DNA from: Brevibacterium permense
Lineage (GTDB): Bacteria > Actinomycetota > Actinomycetes > Actinomycetales > Brevibacteriaceae
Assembly (NCBI RefSeq): GCF_013280495.1
Contig: NZ_JABSSX010000002.1
Location: 372,001-436,000, forward strand
Reading direction: 5' to 3'
Length of the DNA: 64,000 bases
Part shown: positions 43,908 through 52,537 of the stretch, piece by piece
Layout: every line of letters begins with the position of its first letter
Numbering within the stretch: the stretch's first letter is position 1
Position numbers and translations under genes: made by a program
The notes under the pieces: generated by a model
Told to the model about the DNA's origin: nothing
The model's input: the letters and a program-made list of their open reading frames with translations, nothing else
Databases searched by the model: none

Positions 43908-43941
43908 GCGAAGAGGCGGTCCTGCGGGGCCGCCTCTTCGC
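43908..43941. terminator. Bidirectional hairpin after the transglutaminase gene
   Basis: Perfect 12-bp stem (43908-43919 with 43930-43941), with three more pairs possible towards a 4-base loop. It lies between two convergent genes. Confidence 0.75.
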
Positions 43942-43983
43942 TGTCTCGCAGAGCCTGGGCCCTCCATGCGAGAGTCTGGGACC

Positions 43984-44715
43984 TCAGCGCCCTGCCGCGT
44001 GTTTCGCGTTCTCTCGATCGAGTGCGCGCAGGGCGAGCAGGCCGCGCACGGCGGCGATGGGCTTCACCAGCGGCTGTTCACCGAATCGGTAGTCTCCCCC
44101 GCGGACCAGTCGTCGGGCCAGGTCCGGGCGCATCTGCCACAGGTGGTCACGGGCTTTCTCGGCATGGTAGGAGTTCGAGACGATGCTGATCGTCGTGGCC
44201 GGGGTGAGCTCGCGGTCGATGATGGGGATCGCGTTGGCGATGTTCTCCCACGTCGTTGTGCTCTGCTCTTCCAGCACAGTTCGGCCGGTGAAGCCGAGTT
44301 CGTCCCGGGCGAAGCGTTCGAGGATGAGGGCCTCCGGTGTTCGTCCTGTGACGGCCCCTCCGCAGAAGATGAGGAGAGTCGACCGGGCTGCCGGATCGAT
44401 CGACCGCAGACCCGCGCGGACCCTAAACCGATTGATTCCGTTCGGTCGCTGACCGCGGTTGTCATATCCGAGGACGATGATGATCTGGTCGCTGTCGGCT
44501 GCGGTCTCGTTTCTGCCTGCCGCGGTCAGGGCCCGAACGCCTGGGCTCGACCACCGAGCGCTCCGTGGTCGCCGGACACCAGAGGATTCACAGTCTCCCA
44601 GACGACGGCGGCTCGATCGCCAGTGGGCCGCCTCGGCGAAAGCGAAGACACCGGCAAAGACACCAAGGACGGAACCGGCGAGTACGCGCACCGGGATTGA
44701 AAAAGGCACCCTCAT
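43984..44715 (-). CDS. YdcF/DUF218 family protein
   Basis: A 243-residue DUF218 protein. An N-terminal hydrophobic segment (about 7-27, PVRVLAGSVLGVFAGVFAFA) could be a membrane anchor or signal. The DUF218 core shows QIIIVLGYDNRGQRPNGINRFRVRAGL, LLIFCGGAVTGRTPEALILERFA, EEQSTTTWENIANAIPII and ISIVSNSYHAEKARDHLWQMRP. Related proteins (SanA, YdcF, ElyC) affect envelope integrity and vancomycin resistance or bind SAM; the activity here is unknown. It lies 31 bases after the DUF3040 gene, so they may be co-transcribed. Confidence 0.85.
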   Translation of the reverse strand: MRVPFSIPVRVLAGSVLGVFAGVFAFAEAAHWRSSRRRLGDCESSGVRRPRSARWSSPGVRALTAAGRNETAADSDQIIIVLGYDNRGQRPNGINRFRVRAGLRSIDPAARSTLLIFCGGAVTGRTPEALILERFARDELGFTGRTVLEEQSTTTWENIANAIPIIDRELTPATTISIVSNSYHAEKARDHLWQMRPDLARRLVRGGDYRFGEQPLVKPIAAVRGLLALRALDRENAKHAAGR

Positions 44716-44746
44716 GTCGAGAGTGCCTTGATCGCCCTGAGCAGGA

Positions 44747-45154
44747 TCATTCGCCGCGCTGGCGCTTCTCCCACCGGTCTTCCATTCGGCTCATGAAGCC
44801 GGAGTTGCCCTTGGCACCGGTCTTCGCTCCGGAGTTCCGAGAGTCCGTCTGAGTGGTGTGCACCTGGCCGGGACGGCTGAATGCCCAGTACATTCCGGCG
44901 ACCATGAGGCCGAAGCCGACGACGCCGAGGGCGATCCACCAGGCGGAGCTGGAGACAAGCGAGATCGCGAGGATCGTCGCGGCCAGCCCGGCGAGTGCGA
45001 TGAGGATGCCGAGGACGAAGCGCTTCGCCGAGAACCCGGGACCGGTGGCAGCGGCCTGGGTTTCCGAGATATTCCGGGCAAAACGAGGGTCTTCACTGCG
45101 CAGCTGCTTCTCAAGTTGATCCAACAGCTGCTGTTCGTGATCGGAGAGTGGCAT
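44747..45154 (-). CDS. DUF3040 domain membrane protein
   Basis: A 135-residue actinobacterial protein. The start is the ATG at 45154 because the family begins MPLSDHEQQLLDQLEKQLRS; an upstream open stretch is discarded. After the N-terminal helix (EDPRFARN) come two membrane segments (about 43-64 and 68-90, FVLGILIALAGLAATILAIS and ALGVVGFGLMVAGMYWAF) and a polar C-terminus. Function unknown. DUF3040 genes are often found near mraZ and dinB in actinobacteria. Confidence 0.85.
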   Translation of the reverse strand: MPLSDHEQQLLDQLEKQLRSEDPRFARNISETQAAATGPGFSAKRFVLGILIALAGLAATILAISLVSSSAWWIALGVVGFGLMVAGMYWAFSRPGQVHTTQTDSRNSGAKTGAKGNSGFMSRMEDRWEKRQRGE

Positions 45155-45285
45155 CTCGAACCCCCGTTTCGCTTCCCGAGTCTTTCCCTCAATCATAGTC
45201 TCTGAGGGCCGAAAAAACATCTCCGGGGGTCGTCAGGAGGCGGATTCCCACGGGGTCTTCAGACTGTGCTCCCGCTCACCCGATC

Positions 45286-46521
45286 TCAGGCCTCGGGGCG
45301 TTTGCGCAGAAGCGAGGCCTGCGAGATCGCTTCGCTGCCGAATCGCCGCCTCACCTCGTCGAGGGCGACCTCGGCTTCACGTCCGGAATGAACTGGTTCG
45401 TCCAAGGTGGCCTGCCGTCCGGTGACGGCGAAATCGCTGAGGCCGGCGGCTCGGACTCCGAGCAGCCTGACTCCCTGGGAGCGCTGCTCGCGCAGTTTGC
45501 GCAGAGCCGGGCGCAGCGCCTCGTACATCTCCCGGGCCAGATCCGTCGGCGCCGACAGAGTCACAGACCTCGACAGAGTCGTGAAATCCCCGAGTCGGTA
45601 CTTCAGTCCGAGGCTTGTGGCGACCTTTCCTTCTGCACGGACTCGGTAGGCGACCTTGTCGGCGAGGCGCAGCAGTTCGTGTTCGAGCACGGCGACGTCC
45701 CAGATGTCCTCGCCGAAGGTGTTCTCCGCACTGATCGAGTGTTCCTTGGCCTGGTGGTCGAAACCGGACGAGTCCTGACCGTGGGCAGCCCGCCACAGCT
45801 GATGGCCGTGCGCGCCGAAGACGCGTGCGGCCCAATCCTCGTCGACTGCGGCGAGGTCGCCGATGAGGCGGATTCCATAGCGGAGGAACCCCTCCTGCGT
45901 CTTCTCCCCCACCCCGGGCAGTGCTTCGATCGGCATCGGGTCGAGGAACTCCTGGGTCGCGGCCGCGGGAACGAGCAGCTGACCGTTCGGCTTCGCCCTC
46001 GTCGAGGCGAGTTTGGCCACGACTCGGCTGACGGCGATGCCGACCGAGGCGCTCAGACCGGTGCGCTCCTGGATCTGGGCGCGCAGCTGCCTGGTGATCT
46101 CCACCGGGGAGCCGAGCCGGCGCACGGCTCCGGAGACGTCGATATAGGCTTCGTCGACGCTGACCTGCCGCACATCGGGGGTGACTTCGGCGACGAGATC
46201 GAAGACTTGGCGGGAGTACGAGGAATACAGGCCGTGGGAAGGTGGGATCACCTCGGCGACGGGGCACAGGTTCATGGCCCGCGACATCGGCATCGCCGCA
46301 TGCACTCCGAACTCGCGGGCTTCATAGCTGGCCGAGACGACGACTCCGCGACCACTGCGTCCGCCGACGATGACGGGGCGGCCGACGAGATGCGGGCGAC
46401 TGAGCAGCTCGACGGAGACGAAGAACGAGTCCATATCGAGGTGGAGCATGGTGGCACCGGTGTCGTCCGTGCCCAGACGGCTCAGATCACCTCCGGATCG
46501 TGCCAGCTGCTTCCGACTCAT
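45286..46521 (-). CDS. dinB: DNA polymerase IV (Y-family)
   Basis: Translesion polymerase, 411 residues from the ATG at 46521; the frame is open upstream for 170 codons, but that is antisense to the divergent lipoprotein gene. The active site is intact: TMLHLDMDSFFVSVELL (first metal Asp), VVVSASYEAREFGVHAAMP and VSVDEAYIDVSGAV (Asp-Glu pair). The finger/palm motif LSASVGIAVSRVVAKLAST, the HhH thumb (IEALPGVGEKTQEGFLRYGI) and the little-finger domain follow. A clear QLxLF-type clamp motif is not seen at the C-terminus, so it may use another contact. Confidence 0.95.
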   Translation of the reverse strand: MSRKQLARSGGDLSRLGTDDTGATMLHLDMDSFFVSVELLSRPHLVGRPVIVGGRSGRGVVVSASYEAREFGVHAAMPMSRAMNLCPVAEVIPPSHGLYSSYSRQVFDLVAEVTPDVRQVSVDEAYIDVSGAVRRLGSPVEITRQLRAQIQERTGLSASVGIAVSRVVAKLASTRAKPNGQLLVPAAATQEFLDPMPIEALPGVGEKTQEGFLRYGIRLIGDLAAVDEDWAARVFGAHGHQLWRAAHGQDSSGFDHQAKEHSISAENTFGEDIWDVAVLEHELLRLADKVAYRVRAEGKVATSLGLKYRLGDFTTLSRSVTLSAPTDLAREMYEALRPALRKLREQRSQGVRLLGVRAAGLSDFAVTGRQATLDEPVHSGREAEVALDEVRRRFGSEAISQASLLRKRPEA

Positions 46522-46581
46522 CGCCTGCCCCTCGCGCTTGTTACTTTCGGCTCCGCCGAACAGTCCAGGTACTCTTGAAGC

Positions 46582-47127
46582 ATGGTATCGCGCACCGCTG
46601 TCATGACACTGCCCATCGTTGCCGCGCTCGCTCTCGCGGGCTGCTCGGGAAACGGTGGAGACACGGCCGAATCGACCCCTTCGGCTTCTCAGGAGGCCTC
46701 TGCCTCCGCTTCCCCGGCCGAGTCCGAGACCGCCTCGGCCCGAGCATCGACCGAGGCCACAGGCTCGGACCCCGATACATCGAACGATGTGAAGGATCTG
46801 CCCGAGTACATCAAGCCGTACCCGGATTCCGAGGTGCTCTCGGCGTCGAGTGTGAAAGCTCACAACGACAAGGACAAGAAACTGCCCGAACAGGTCAGCC
46901 TCGTCGTTCGGGCGAAGGCCGATGCCAAGGACATCTTCGAGTTCTACGAGAAGGAGCTCGGCAAGGCGGACTTCGAACGCCTCGGCGATGAGGTGAAGAC
47001 GAAGAGCGCCCGCGTGGTCAACTTCAAGCACAAGGACAACGACAGCGTCCTCGTCGTCACGGTCGCCGAGGACTCGGAGGACAAGGCGAATTCGATCGTG
47101 ACCGTCGGCGGAAACATCGGTTCATGA
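46582..47127 (+). CDS. Putative lipoprotein, unknown function
   Basis: A 181-residue protein with a lipoprotein signal, VMTLPIVAALALAGC (lipobox LAGC, Cys about 21). A 55-residue Ser/Ala/Thr/Glu-rich spacer leads to a compact C-terminal domain (about 72-180: LPEYIKPYPDSEVLSASSVKA, AKADAKDIFEFYEKELGKADFE, VTVAEDSEDKANSIVTVGG). I recognise no catalytic motif; the AKDIFEFYEKELGKADFE segment resembles small fold-unknown lipoproteins of actinobacteria. Its stop overlaps the start of the polyprenyl synthase gene (ATGA). It is divergent from dinB across 60 bases. Confidence 0.8.
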   Translation: MVSRTAVMTLPIVAALALAGCSGNGGDTAESTPSASQEASASASPAESETASARASTEATGSDPDTSNDVKDLPEYIKPYPDSEVLSASSVKAHNDKDKKLPEQVSLVVRAKADAKDIFEFYEKELGKADFERLGDEVKTKSARVVNFKHKDNDSVLVVTVAEDSEDKANSIVTVGGNIGS

Positions 47128-48404
47128 CCTCGCACAGATCAGGGATGACCGGCGACGCCCCTGAGCCCGCCCCGTCCACCGCGCCCGGCTCGGCCGACAC
47201 CCTTCCCACCCTCGTCGACTCCCTCGACTCTCCCGAGTCCATCGCTGCCGAGGTGTCCGCCCAGCTGGAGGCCTTCCTCGCTGAGAAGGCTGCCGAGTTC
47301 GAGGCGATCTCACCCGATGCGACAGCGATCGGCGACGCACTCATCGAGTTCACCCGCGGCGGCAAGAGGATCCGTCCCGTCCTGCTGTGGTGGGGCTTCC
47401 AGCTCGCCGGCGGTGACGTCCGTGCCGGCGAGGCAGACGGGACCACAGCCGACCGGACAACCGGCGCCGCAGCCGACGTCACCGCGGGTCTGGCTCAGGC
47501 AGCCGGTTCGCTCGAGCTGCTCCACGCCGCCGCGCTCATCCATGATGATGTCATCGACAACTCGGACACCCGTCGCGGCCGGCCGGCCCTGCACCGACAG
47601 TTCGAGGCCCGTCATCAGCGCTCCGGCTTCCACGGCGACGGCGCGTCCTTCGGCGTCTCCGCGTCCATCATCATCGGCGATATCTGCCTGGCGCTGAGCG
47701 AGGAGCTCTTCGAACGTTCGCAGGAGGCCCTGGGCAACAGCCGCACGGCCCTCGAGCTGCACGGAACCGTGCGCCGAGATGTCATGGTCGGCCAGTACCT
47801 CGATGTACTCGCCGAGGTCATCCCCCTCGGCGACAACCGGATCGCCGAACGCGCATGGGAGGTCCTGAGCTATAAGTCCGCGAAGTATTCGGTCGAACAG
47901 CCGCTCCTCCTCGGCGCGGCCCTGGCCGGAGCGGATGCTCAGCAGCTGCAGGAGATCTCCGCTTTCGGTCTGCCCCTCGGACAGGCGTTCCAACTGCGCG
48001 ACGATGTGCTCGGAATCGCTGGTGACCCCGAGGCCACCGGCAAGCCCGCCGGCGACGATATCCGTGAGGGCAAGCGGACCGTGCTCATCGCCGAGACCGC
48101 GGCCCGGATCTCGGCGGACCAGCTCGAAGTCCTCGCCGCGCGGTTGGGCGATCCGGATCTCAGCGACGCCGAGGTGGCCGAAAGCGTTGACATGATCACG
48201 GACTCGGGCGGACTCGCCGCCGTCGAATCCTTCATCGCGGACAAGCATGCCCACGCAGCGACGATCGTCGATACGTGGGCAGAAGCCGATGCCGGTGCAG
48301 GTTCAGCGGCAGGGCCGACCGCCTCGGCGCGGGTGCGCATCGGATCGGCCGCACAGGAGCGACTCAAGGGATTCGCGAAAGCGCTGAGCTACCGCTCCAG
48401 CTGA
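47124..48404 (+). CDS. Polyprenyl diphosphate synthase (E-type, IdsA/GrcC-like)
   Basis: Condenses isopentenyl diphosphate with allylic diphosphates; feeds menaquinone, carotenoid or polyprenol synthesis. 426 residues, long for the family because of an N-terminal 60-residue extension and an insertion of about 30 residues (DVRAGEADGTTADRTTGAAA). First Asp-rich motif: LIHDDVIDNSDTRRGRPALH; second: QLRDDVLGIAGDPEATGKPAGDDIREGKRT. The start overlaps the lipoprotein stop; an ATG at 47145 is an alternative. Product chain length cannot be told by eye. It neighbours a Rv2175c-like gene and a PASTA kinase, like idsA2 in M. tuberculosis. Confidence 0.9.
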   Translation: MTSHRSGMTGDAPEPAPSTAPGSADTLPTLVDSLDSPESIAAEVSAQLEAFLAEKAAEFEAISPDATAIGDALIEFTRGGKRIRPVLLWWGFQLAGGDVRAGEADGTTADRTTGAAADVTAGLAQAAGSLELLHAAALIHDDVIDNSDTRRGRPALHRQFEARHQRSGFHGDGASFGVSASIIIGDICLALSEELFERSQEALGNSRTALELHGTVRRDVMVGQYLDVLAEVIPLGDNRIAERAWEVLSYKSAKYSVEQPLLLGAALAGADAQQLQEISAFGLPLGQAFQLRDDVLGIAGDPEATGKPAGDDIREGKRTVLIAETAARISADQLEVLAARLGDPDLSDAEVAESVDMITDSGGLAAVESFIADKHAHAATIVDTWAEADAGAGSAAGPTASARVRIGSAAQERLKGFAKALSYRSS

Positions 48405-48411
48405 GGCCGGC

Positions 48412-48425
48412 GAGCAGGTCTGCTC
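48412..48425 (+). terminator. Small hairpin after the polyprenyl synthase gene
   Basis: GAGCAG-GT-CTGCTC stem directly after the stop codon, followed by a short pyrimidine run. It lies between convergent genes. Confidence 0.4.
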
Positions 48426-48505
48426 CCTTCGAGGGTCCCGCGTTGACCACGTCAAACGCTGCTCACCTCAAGGGTGCTGCGCTGCTCTCCTCGAGCCCGC
48501 GCAGA

Positions 48506-48856
48506 TCAGAACGCGAGGGCCTGGGCGCGGCGGCGCACTTCCTTCTTGTTACCCGAGCGAAGCAGGTCGATGGGTCGGCCGGGCAGAGACTCGTCATGAG
48601 TGAAGAGCCACACGATGGCTTCTTCGTAGTCGAATCCGGCGTCATAGAGGGTGTGCAGGGTGCCTTTGAGCGGTTTGACGACCTCGCCGTCGACGAAGAA
48701 GGCCAACGGAACCCGCAGAACCTTCGGATTGCCGATCTTGATTCCGCAGATGGCGCCGTCTTCGAGCAGCCTCCGCACCTGGGAGATGCCGAGCCCGGTG
48801 AGCTCTGCGATGTCGGGCAGCGGGGCCCAGTCCTGGACGAGTTCTTCGGTATTCAC
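48506..48856 (-). CDS. Rv2175c-like small DNA-binding protein
   Basis: A 116-residue protein from the GTG at 48856, with GAGGG next to it. The N-terminal part is a helix-turn-helix (WAPLPDIAELTGLGISQVRRLLEDGAICGIKIGNPKVLRVPLAFF); the C-terminal part, LKGTLHTLYDAGFDYEEAIVWLFTHDESLPGRPIDLLRSGNKKEVRRRAQALAF, matches the domain of M. tuberculosis Rv2175c as I know it. Rv2175c binds DNA and is a substrate of kinase PknL next to it. Here a PASTA kinase lies 1.3 kb away, on the other strand. The N-terminal phosphothreonine arm of Rv2175c is shorter or absent. Confidence 0.8.
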   Translation of the reverse strand: MNTEELVQDWAPLPDIAELTGLGISQVRRLLEDGAICGIKIGNPKVLRVPLAFFVDGEVVKPLKGTLHTLYDAGFDYEEAIVWLFTHDESLPGRPIDLLRSGNKKEVRRRAQALAF

Positions 48857-48985
48857 GCCCTCAAGCGTAGCAATATTCGGCAGAAACACCCCGCCATGCG
48901 GTGCCGAATGCTCGGGTCGGGCCCGGCTACTCGTTAGGCTGGAGACCGTAGCTTCCCCACTCGACATGAAGTCAACAGGTGACAG

Positions 48986-50125
48986 ATGACACGACCGCGA
49001 CGGCACAGGCCCGTCACCGCCGCTCCTGACATCCGCGCCGCATCGAAGGTGAATTCGACCGGTCCGATCCCAGGAGCCGAACGGGTCGACCCCGAAAACG
49101 ACTCCCCCGCCGAGGTGGCCCCCACCACCGAATCCCCCGACGATCAGTCCGGTGACGGTGCCGAGGACACATCCGACCGTCGCTCCGCTGACGAGGACGC
49201 AGCCACCTCGAGCACCGGTCCACAGTGGATCTCGGGCACCGCGAGTGCCACCGTTCCCGTCACCCACGGCGGCCGCACATACAAAGTCAAGCAAGGCGAC
49301 ACCCTCTACGGTGTGGCCAGCAAACACGGGGTCTCAGTGCCCGCACTGGCCGAACTCAACCGCATCTCGCCGCGTCAGAACCTCCACCAGGGGCAGGTCC
49401 TGTCCCTGCCGGAGAAGAACGATCTGCCCGATGATGACCCTTCGCATGTCGTCGCCCCGGGTGACACCCTGCAGGGGATCGCGGCGCGGCACGGAATCTC
49501 GCCGGCGACCCTGCGGCAGGCCAACGCCATGGGCGATGACTCGTTCATCACGGTCGGCGAACTCCTCCTGCTGCGTCCGTCGAAGGCCCGCCCGCGTCGC
49601 ACCCCGACCGAACCGCCGAGCGACGTCCCCCGCGTTGCCGCCAGCGCGCAGGTCGAGGGCATCCGCCCCTCGGTGCTCCACGCGGCGCGACTGAACAAAT
49701 ACACTCTGCTGCACCGCCGCCATCCGGCCCCGGCGCAGGCGAAGCTGCTCGTCGCCTCGCTGGCTGTCGAGCTTGGTGCCGATCCCGCCCTCATGCAGGC
49801 CGTCGCCGCTGCCGAATCCGGTTTCCAGCACACGACGGTCTCGGCCGGCAACGCGATCGGGATCATGCAGATCACTCCCCGATCCGGTCGCTGGGCGTCC
49901 GATATCGTCGGTCGCGGACTCGACCTGCTCGACATCGAGGACAATATCGTCGCCGGCACCGTCATCCTCGGCTGGCTCATCGAAACCGCCGAATCGGAGA
50001 ACGAAGCCATCGCCGGCTACTACCAGGACCTGCGCTCGGTTCGCGCCGACGGACTGCTGCCGGAGACGAAGGCCTTCGTTCGCGCCGTCCAACTGCAGCG
50101 TGCGCGTTTGGAGGAGGCCCTGTGA
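48986..50125 (+). CDS. LysM and lytic transglycosylase (SLT) protein without visible signal peptide
   Basis: A 379-residue protein. The first 85 residues are polar and disordered (Pro/Asp/Ser/Thr). Two LysM domains follow (YKVKQGDTLYGVASKHGVSVPALAELN and HVVAPGDTLQGIAARHGISPATLRQAN, about 97-195). A C-terminal SLT domain (about 240-375) has the catalytic Glu in AVAAAESGFQ and the motifs NAIGIMQITP and GWLIETAESENEAIAGYYQ. An in-frame TGA lies one codon before the ATG, so no longer form is possible. No hydrophobic export signal or membrane segment is present, which is odd for a wall-cutting enzyme. It overlaps the kinase gene (GTGA), so the two are co-translated. Confidence 0.85.
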   Translation: MTRPRRHRPVTAAPDIRAASKVNSTGPIPGAERVDPENDSPAEVAPTTESPDDQSGDGAEDTSDRRSADEDAATSSTGPQWISGTASATVPVTHGGRTYKVKQGDTLYGVASKHGVSVPALAELNRISPRQNLHQGQVLSLPEKNDLPDDDPSHVVAPGDTLQGIAARHGISPATLRQANAMGDDSFITVGELLLLRPSKARPRRTPTEPPSDVPRVAASAQVEGIRPSVLHAARLNKYTLLHRRHPAPAQAKLLVASLAVELGADPALMQAVAAAESGFQHTTVSAGNAIGIMQITPRSGRWASDIVGRGLDLLDIEDNIVAGTVILGWLIETAESENEAIAGYYQDLRSVRADGLLPETKAFVRAVQLQRARLEEAL

Positions 50126-52386
50126 CCGCCCGCCGAGATCCCCTCATCGGCACGGTGCTCAATGACCGCTACCGCATCGATGCCAAGATCGCCCGCGGCG
50201 GCATGGCCATGGTCTACCGCGGCACCGACCTGCGACTCGACCGAGAGATCGCGATCAAGGTCATGCATGAGCACCTCATCTCCGATGACACCTTCGTCGA
50301 ACGCTTCCGCCGGGAGGCCATCAACGCCGGTCGGCTCACCCACCCGAACCTCGTGGCCATCCACGATCAGGCGCGCGACGGCGACATCGTCTACCTCGTC
50401 ATGGAATACCTGCCGTCGGTGACGCTGCGCCGCGAGCTCAAGCACCGCGGAACCTTCACTCCCAGACAGGCGATCGTCGTCCTCGATGCGATCCTCGCCG
50501 CGCTCGAGGCCGTGCACTCGACCGGTATCATCCACCGCGACCTCAAACCCGACAATGTGCTGCTGGGAACCGACGGTCAGGTCAAGCTCGCCGACTTCGG
50601 TCTGGCCCGTGCCGTGACCACAGCAACGACGACCAAGACCCTCATCGGCACGGTCGGCTATGTTGCTCCCGAACTCGTCACCCGGGCCGGAGCAGATGCC
50701 CGCACCGATCTGTACACGGTCGGCATCATGTTCTACGAGATGCTCACCGGTGCCCAGCCGTATACCGACGACGTCCCGATCCAGGTCGCCTACCGTCACG
50801 TCCACGACACGGTTCCGCCGCCGTCGGACGTCGTCACCCGCCTGAGTCCGCGCCTGGACGCGCTCGTGCTGTGGGCGACATCGAAGGACCCCGAGGACCG
50901 ACCTGCCGATGCCGCCGAATTCCGCTTGGCGTTGGCGGAAGCGCGTGCGGAGATGTCCGAGGCCGAGCTCGACCTCGGAGATCCGCAGATCGCCACCGGT
51001 GAGCACTCCCCCGTGCTCACCGCGAGCATCGACCTCGGCGAGGAGGTGCCGAAGGAGAAGCGCTCCCGCACCGACGAGATCCCATATCTCGAAGGCGAAG
51101 AGGACGACACCGAGGCAGACACTGGTGCGGCCGGTCCCGACGATGCCGATGACGATGAGTCCTCCGCCGAGGCGGCTGCCGCAGAAGCTTCCCGCGACGA
51201 TGCCGACGGGGTCGACAGTACCGAATCGGACGACTCTGATCCTGACGATGACGCCGACTCCGATGACTCAGGTCGTGGCGATGACGACCACACGGACCGT
51301 GCTGACGGCGCGGCCGCCGTCGCTGCGGCCGGAGTCGGAGTAGCCGGTGCCGCGGTTGCCGGTGCCGGTGCCGCCTCGGAATCCTCGGACGCAGACACGA
51401 CGGGTGCGGAAGCCGCAGGCGCTGCCGCCGAGTCAGCTGATTCTGACGCTTCGGACGGTTCCGCTGATCGAGAGGACTCCGACGACGAACCGGTGTCGAA
51501 GGATTCGGATTCCGACCGCAACGATAAGGCTGCGGTGGTCGCCGGCTCTGCGGCCGCCTCGGCGGGGGCATCTCCCGTCCGACGTCGCCGACGTCGTGTC
51601 CTCACGGGACTCGTCGCCGTGGTTGCCGTGCTCGCTCTAGTCGCCTGGTTCGTGGTGGCGAACCTGCCGACACCGAAATCCATCGTTCCCGGTGAGTTGG
51701 CGGGTAAACCCGTCGGTGAAGTCACCTCGCAGCTGGAGGACAACGATCTCAAGGCTGAGCCCAAAGAGGTCTTCGACGACAAGGTTCCCGCCGGGACTGT
51801 CATCGGCACCGAACCCGTCAGTGGTGCGGAGCTGGCCCCCGACTCTTCCGTCACGGTCGTCGTGTCCAAGGGTGAGGAGAAGTTCGCGGTTCCGAAGCTC
51901 GAGGGCACGACCCGCGACGAAGCAGAGGCCGCGCTCAAGAAGGTCAACCTCGAGGTCGGCAAAGTCGAGGAGAAGTACAGCGACACTGTCGCCAAGGACT
52001 CCGTCATCTCGGCATCGCAGAAGGCCGGAACCAAGCTGTCGAAGGGCGAGAAGATCGATCTCGTCGTGTCCAAGGGCGTCGAGCCGATCCCGGTTCCCAA
52101 CGTTGAGGGGCTGACCTTCGACGCCGCCTATGCGACCCTGGCCAAGCGCGGATTCCGCGTCGGCAAGGACGAGGTGTTCTCCGACGACGTGCCCAAGGGC
52201 AAGGTCGTCTCGCAGTTCCCGAAGAGCACCGAGGCAAAGCCCGCGAACTCTCTCATCATCGTCCGCGTGTCCAAGGGCAAGGAGAAGAAAGAAGACTCCG
52301 GCTCGAAGGATGACAAGAAGGACGAGAAGAGCGATTCCAAGGACAAGAAGTCTGACGACAAGAAGGACGACGACACAGACAAATAG
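50122..52386 (+). CDS. pknL: PASTA-domain Ser/Thr protein kinase (PknL/PknB-like)
   Basis: A 754-residue receptor kinase. Kinase domain at about 10-272: glycine loop IARGGMAMVYRG, catalytic Lys46 in IAIKVM, Asp140 in HRDLKPDN, DFG from 158, and activation segment with TTATTTKTLIGTVGY. A long acidic Asp/Ser/Ala linker (about 300-475) follows, then one membrane segment (about 493-516) and three external PASTA domains (about 519-583, 584-652, 653-720), ending in a Lys/Asp/Ser-rich tail. PASTA domains sense muropeptides or lipid II. I favour PknL by synteny (Rv2175c-like gene, polyprenyl synthase, aroG); the overall architecture is also that of PknB. GTG start overlapping the transglycosylase gene. 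Confidence 0.9.
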   Translation: MTARRDPLIGTVLNDRYRIDAKIARGGMAMVYRGTDLRLDREIAIKVMHEHLISDDTFVERFRREAINAGRLTHPNLVAIHDQARDGDIVYLVMEYLPSVTLRRELKHRGTFTPRQAIVVLDAILAALEAVHSTGIIHRDLKPDNVLLGTDGQVKLADFGLARAVTTATTTKTLIGTVGYVAPELVTRAGADARTDLYTVGIMFYEMLTGAQPYTDDVPIQVAYRHVHDTVPPPSDVVTRLSPRLDALVLWATSKDPEDRPADAAEFRLALAEARAEMSEAELDLGDPQIATGEHSPVLTASIDLGEEVPKEKRSRTDEIPYLEGEEDDTEADTGAAGPDDADDDESSAEAAAAEASRDDADGVDSTESDDSDPDDDADSDDSGRGDDDHTDRADGAAAVAAAGVGVAGAAVAGAGAASESSDADTTGAEAAGAAAESADSDASDGSADREDSDDEPVSKDSDSDRNDKAAVVAGSAAASAGASPVRRRRRRVLTGLVAVVAVLALVAWFVVANLPTPKSIVPGELAGKPVGEVTSQLEDNDLKAEPKEVFDDKVPAGTVIGTEPVSGAELAPDSSVTVVVSKGEEKFAVPKLEGTTRDEAEAALKKVNLEVGKVEEKYSDTVAKDSVISASQKAGTKLSKGEKIDLVVSKGVEPIPVPNVEGLTFDAAYATLAKRGFRVGKDEVFSDDVPKGKVVSQFPKSTEAKPANSLIIVRVSKGKEKKEDSGSKDDKKDEKSDSKDKKSDDKKDDDTDK

Positions 52387-52478
52387 GACTCGTCGGTCAG
52401 TCACGCCGGTCGATCAGGCACGACAGTCGGACAGGTACGACGGGTCGGTCGGGCGAAGATGATTCCCGTCGATCAGAC

Positions 52479-52526
52479 GACAAAGCCGGGGGCTCGCAGA
52501 GATTCTGCGGAGCCCCCGGCTTTGTC
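52479..52526. terminator. Strong bidirectional terminator between the kinase gene and aroG
   Basis: A 17-bp perfect outer stem (GACAAAGCCGGGGGCTC and its complement) with an inner GCAGA/TCTGC pairing, so the whole 48 bases fold into one hairpin. T-rich on both exits (CTTTGTC / ACAAAG). Located 12 bases past the aroG stop. Confidence 0.9.
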
Positions 52527-52537
52527 AGCTGTGGCGG

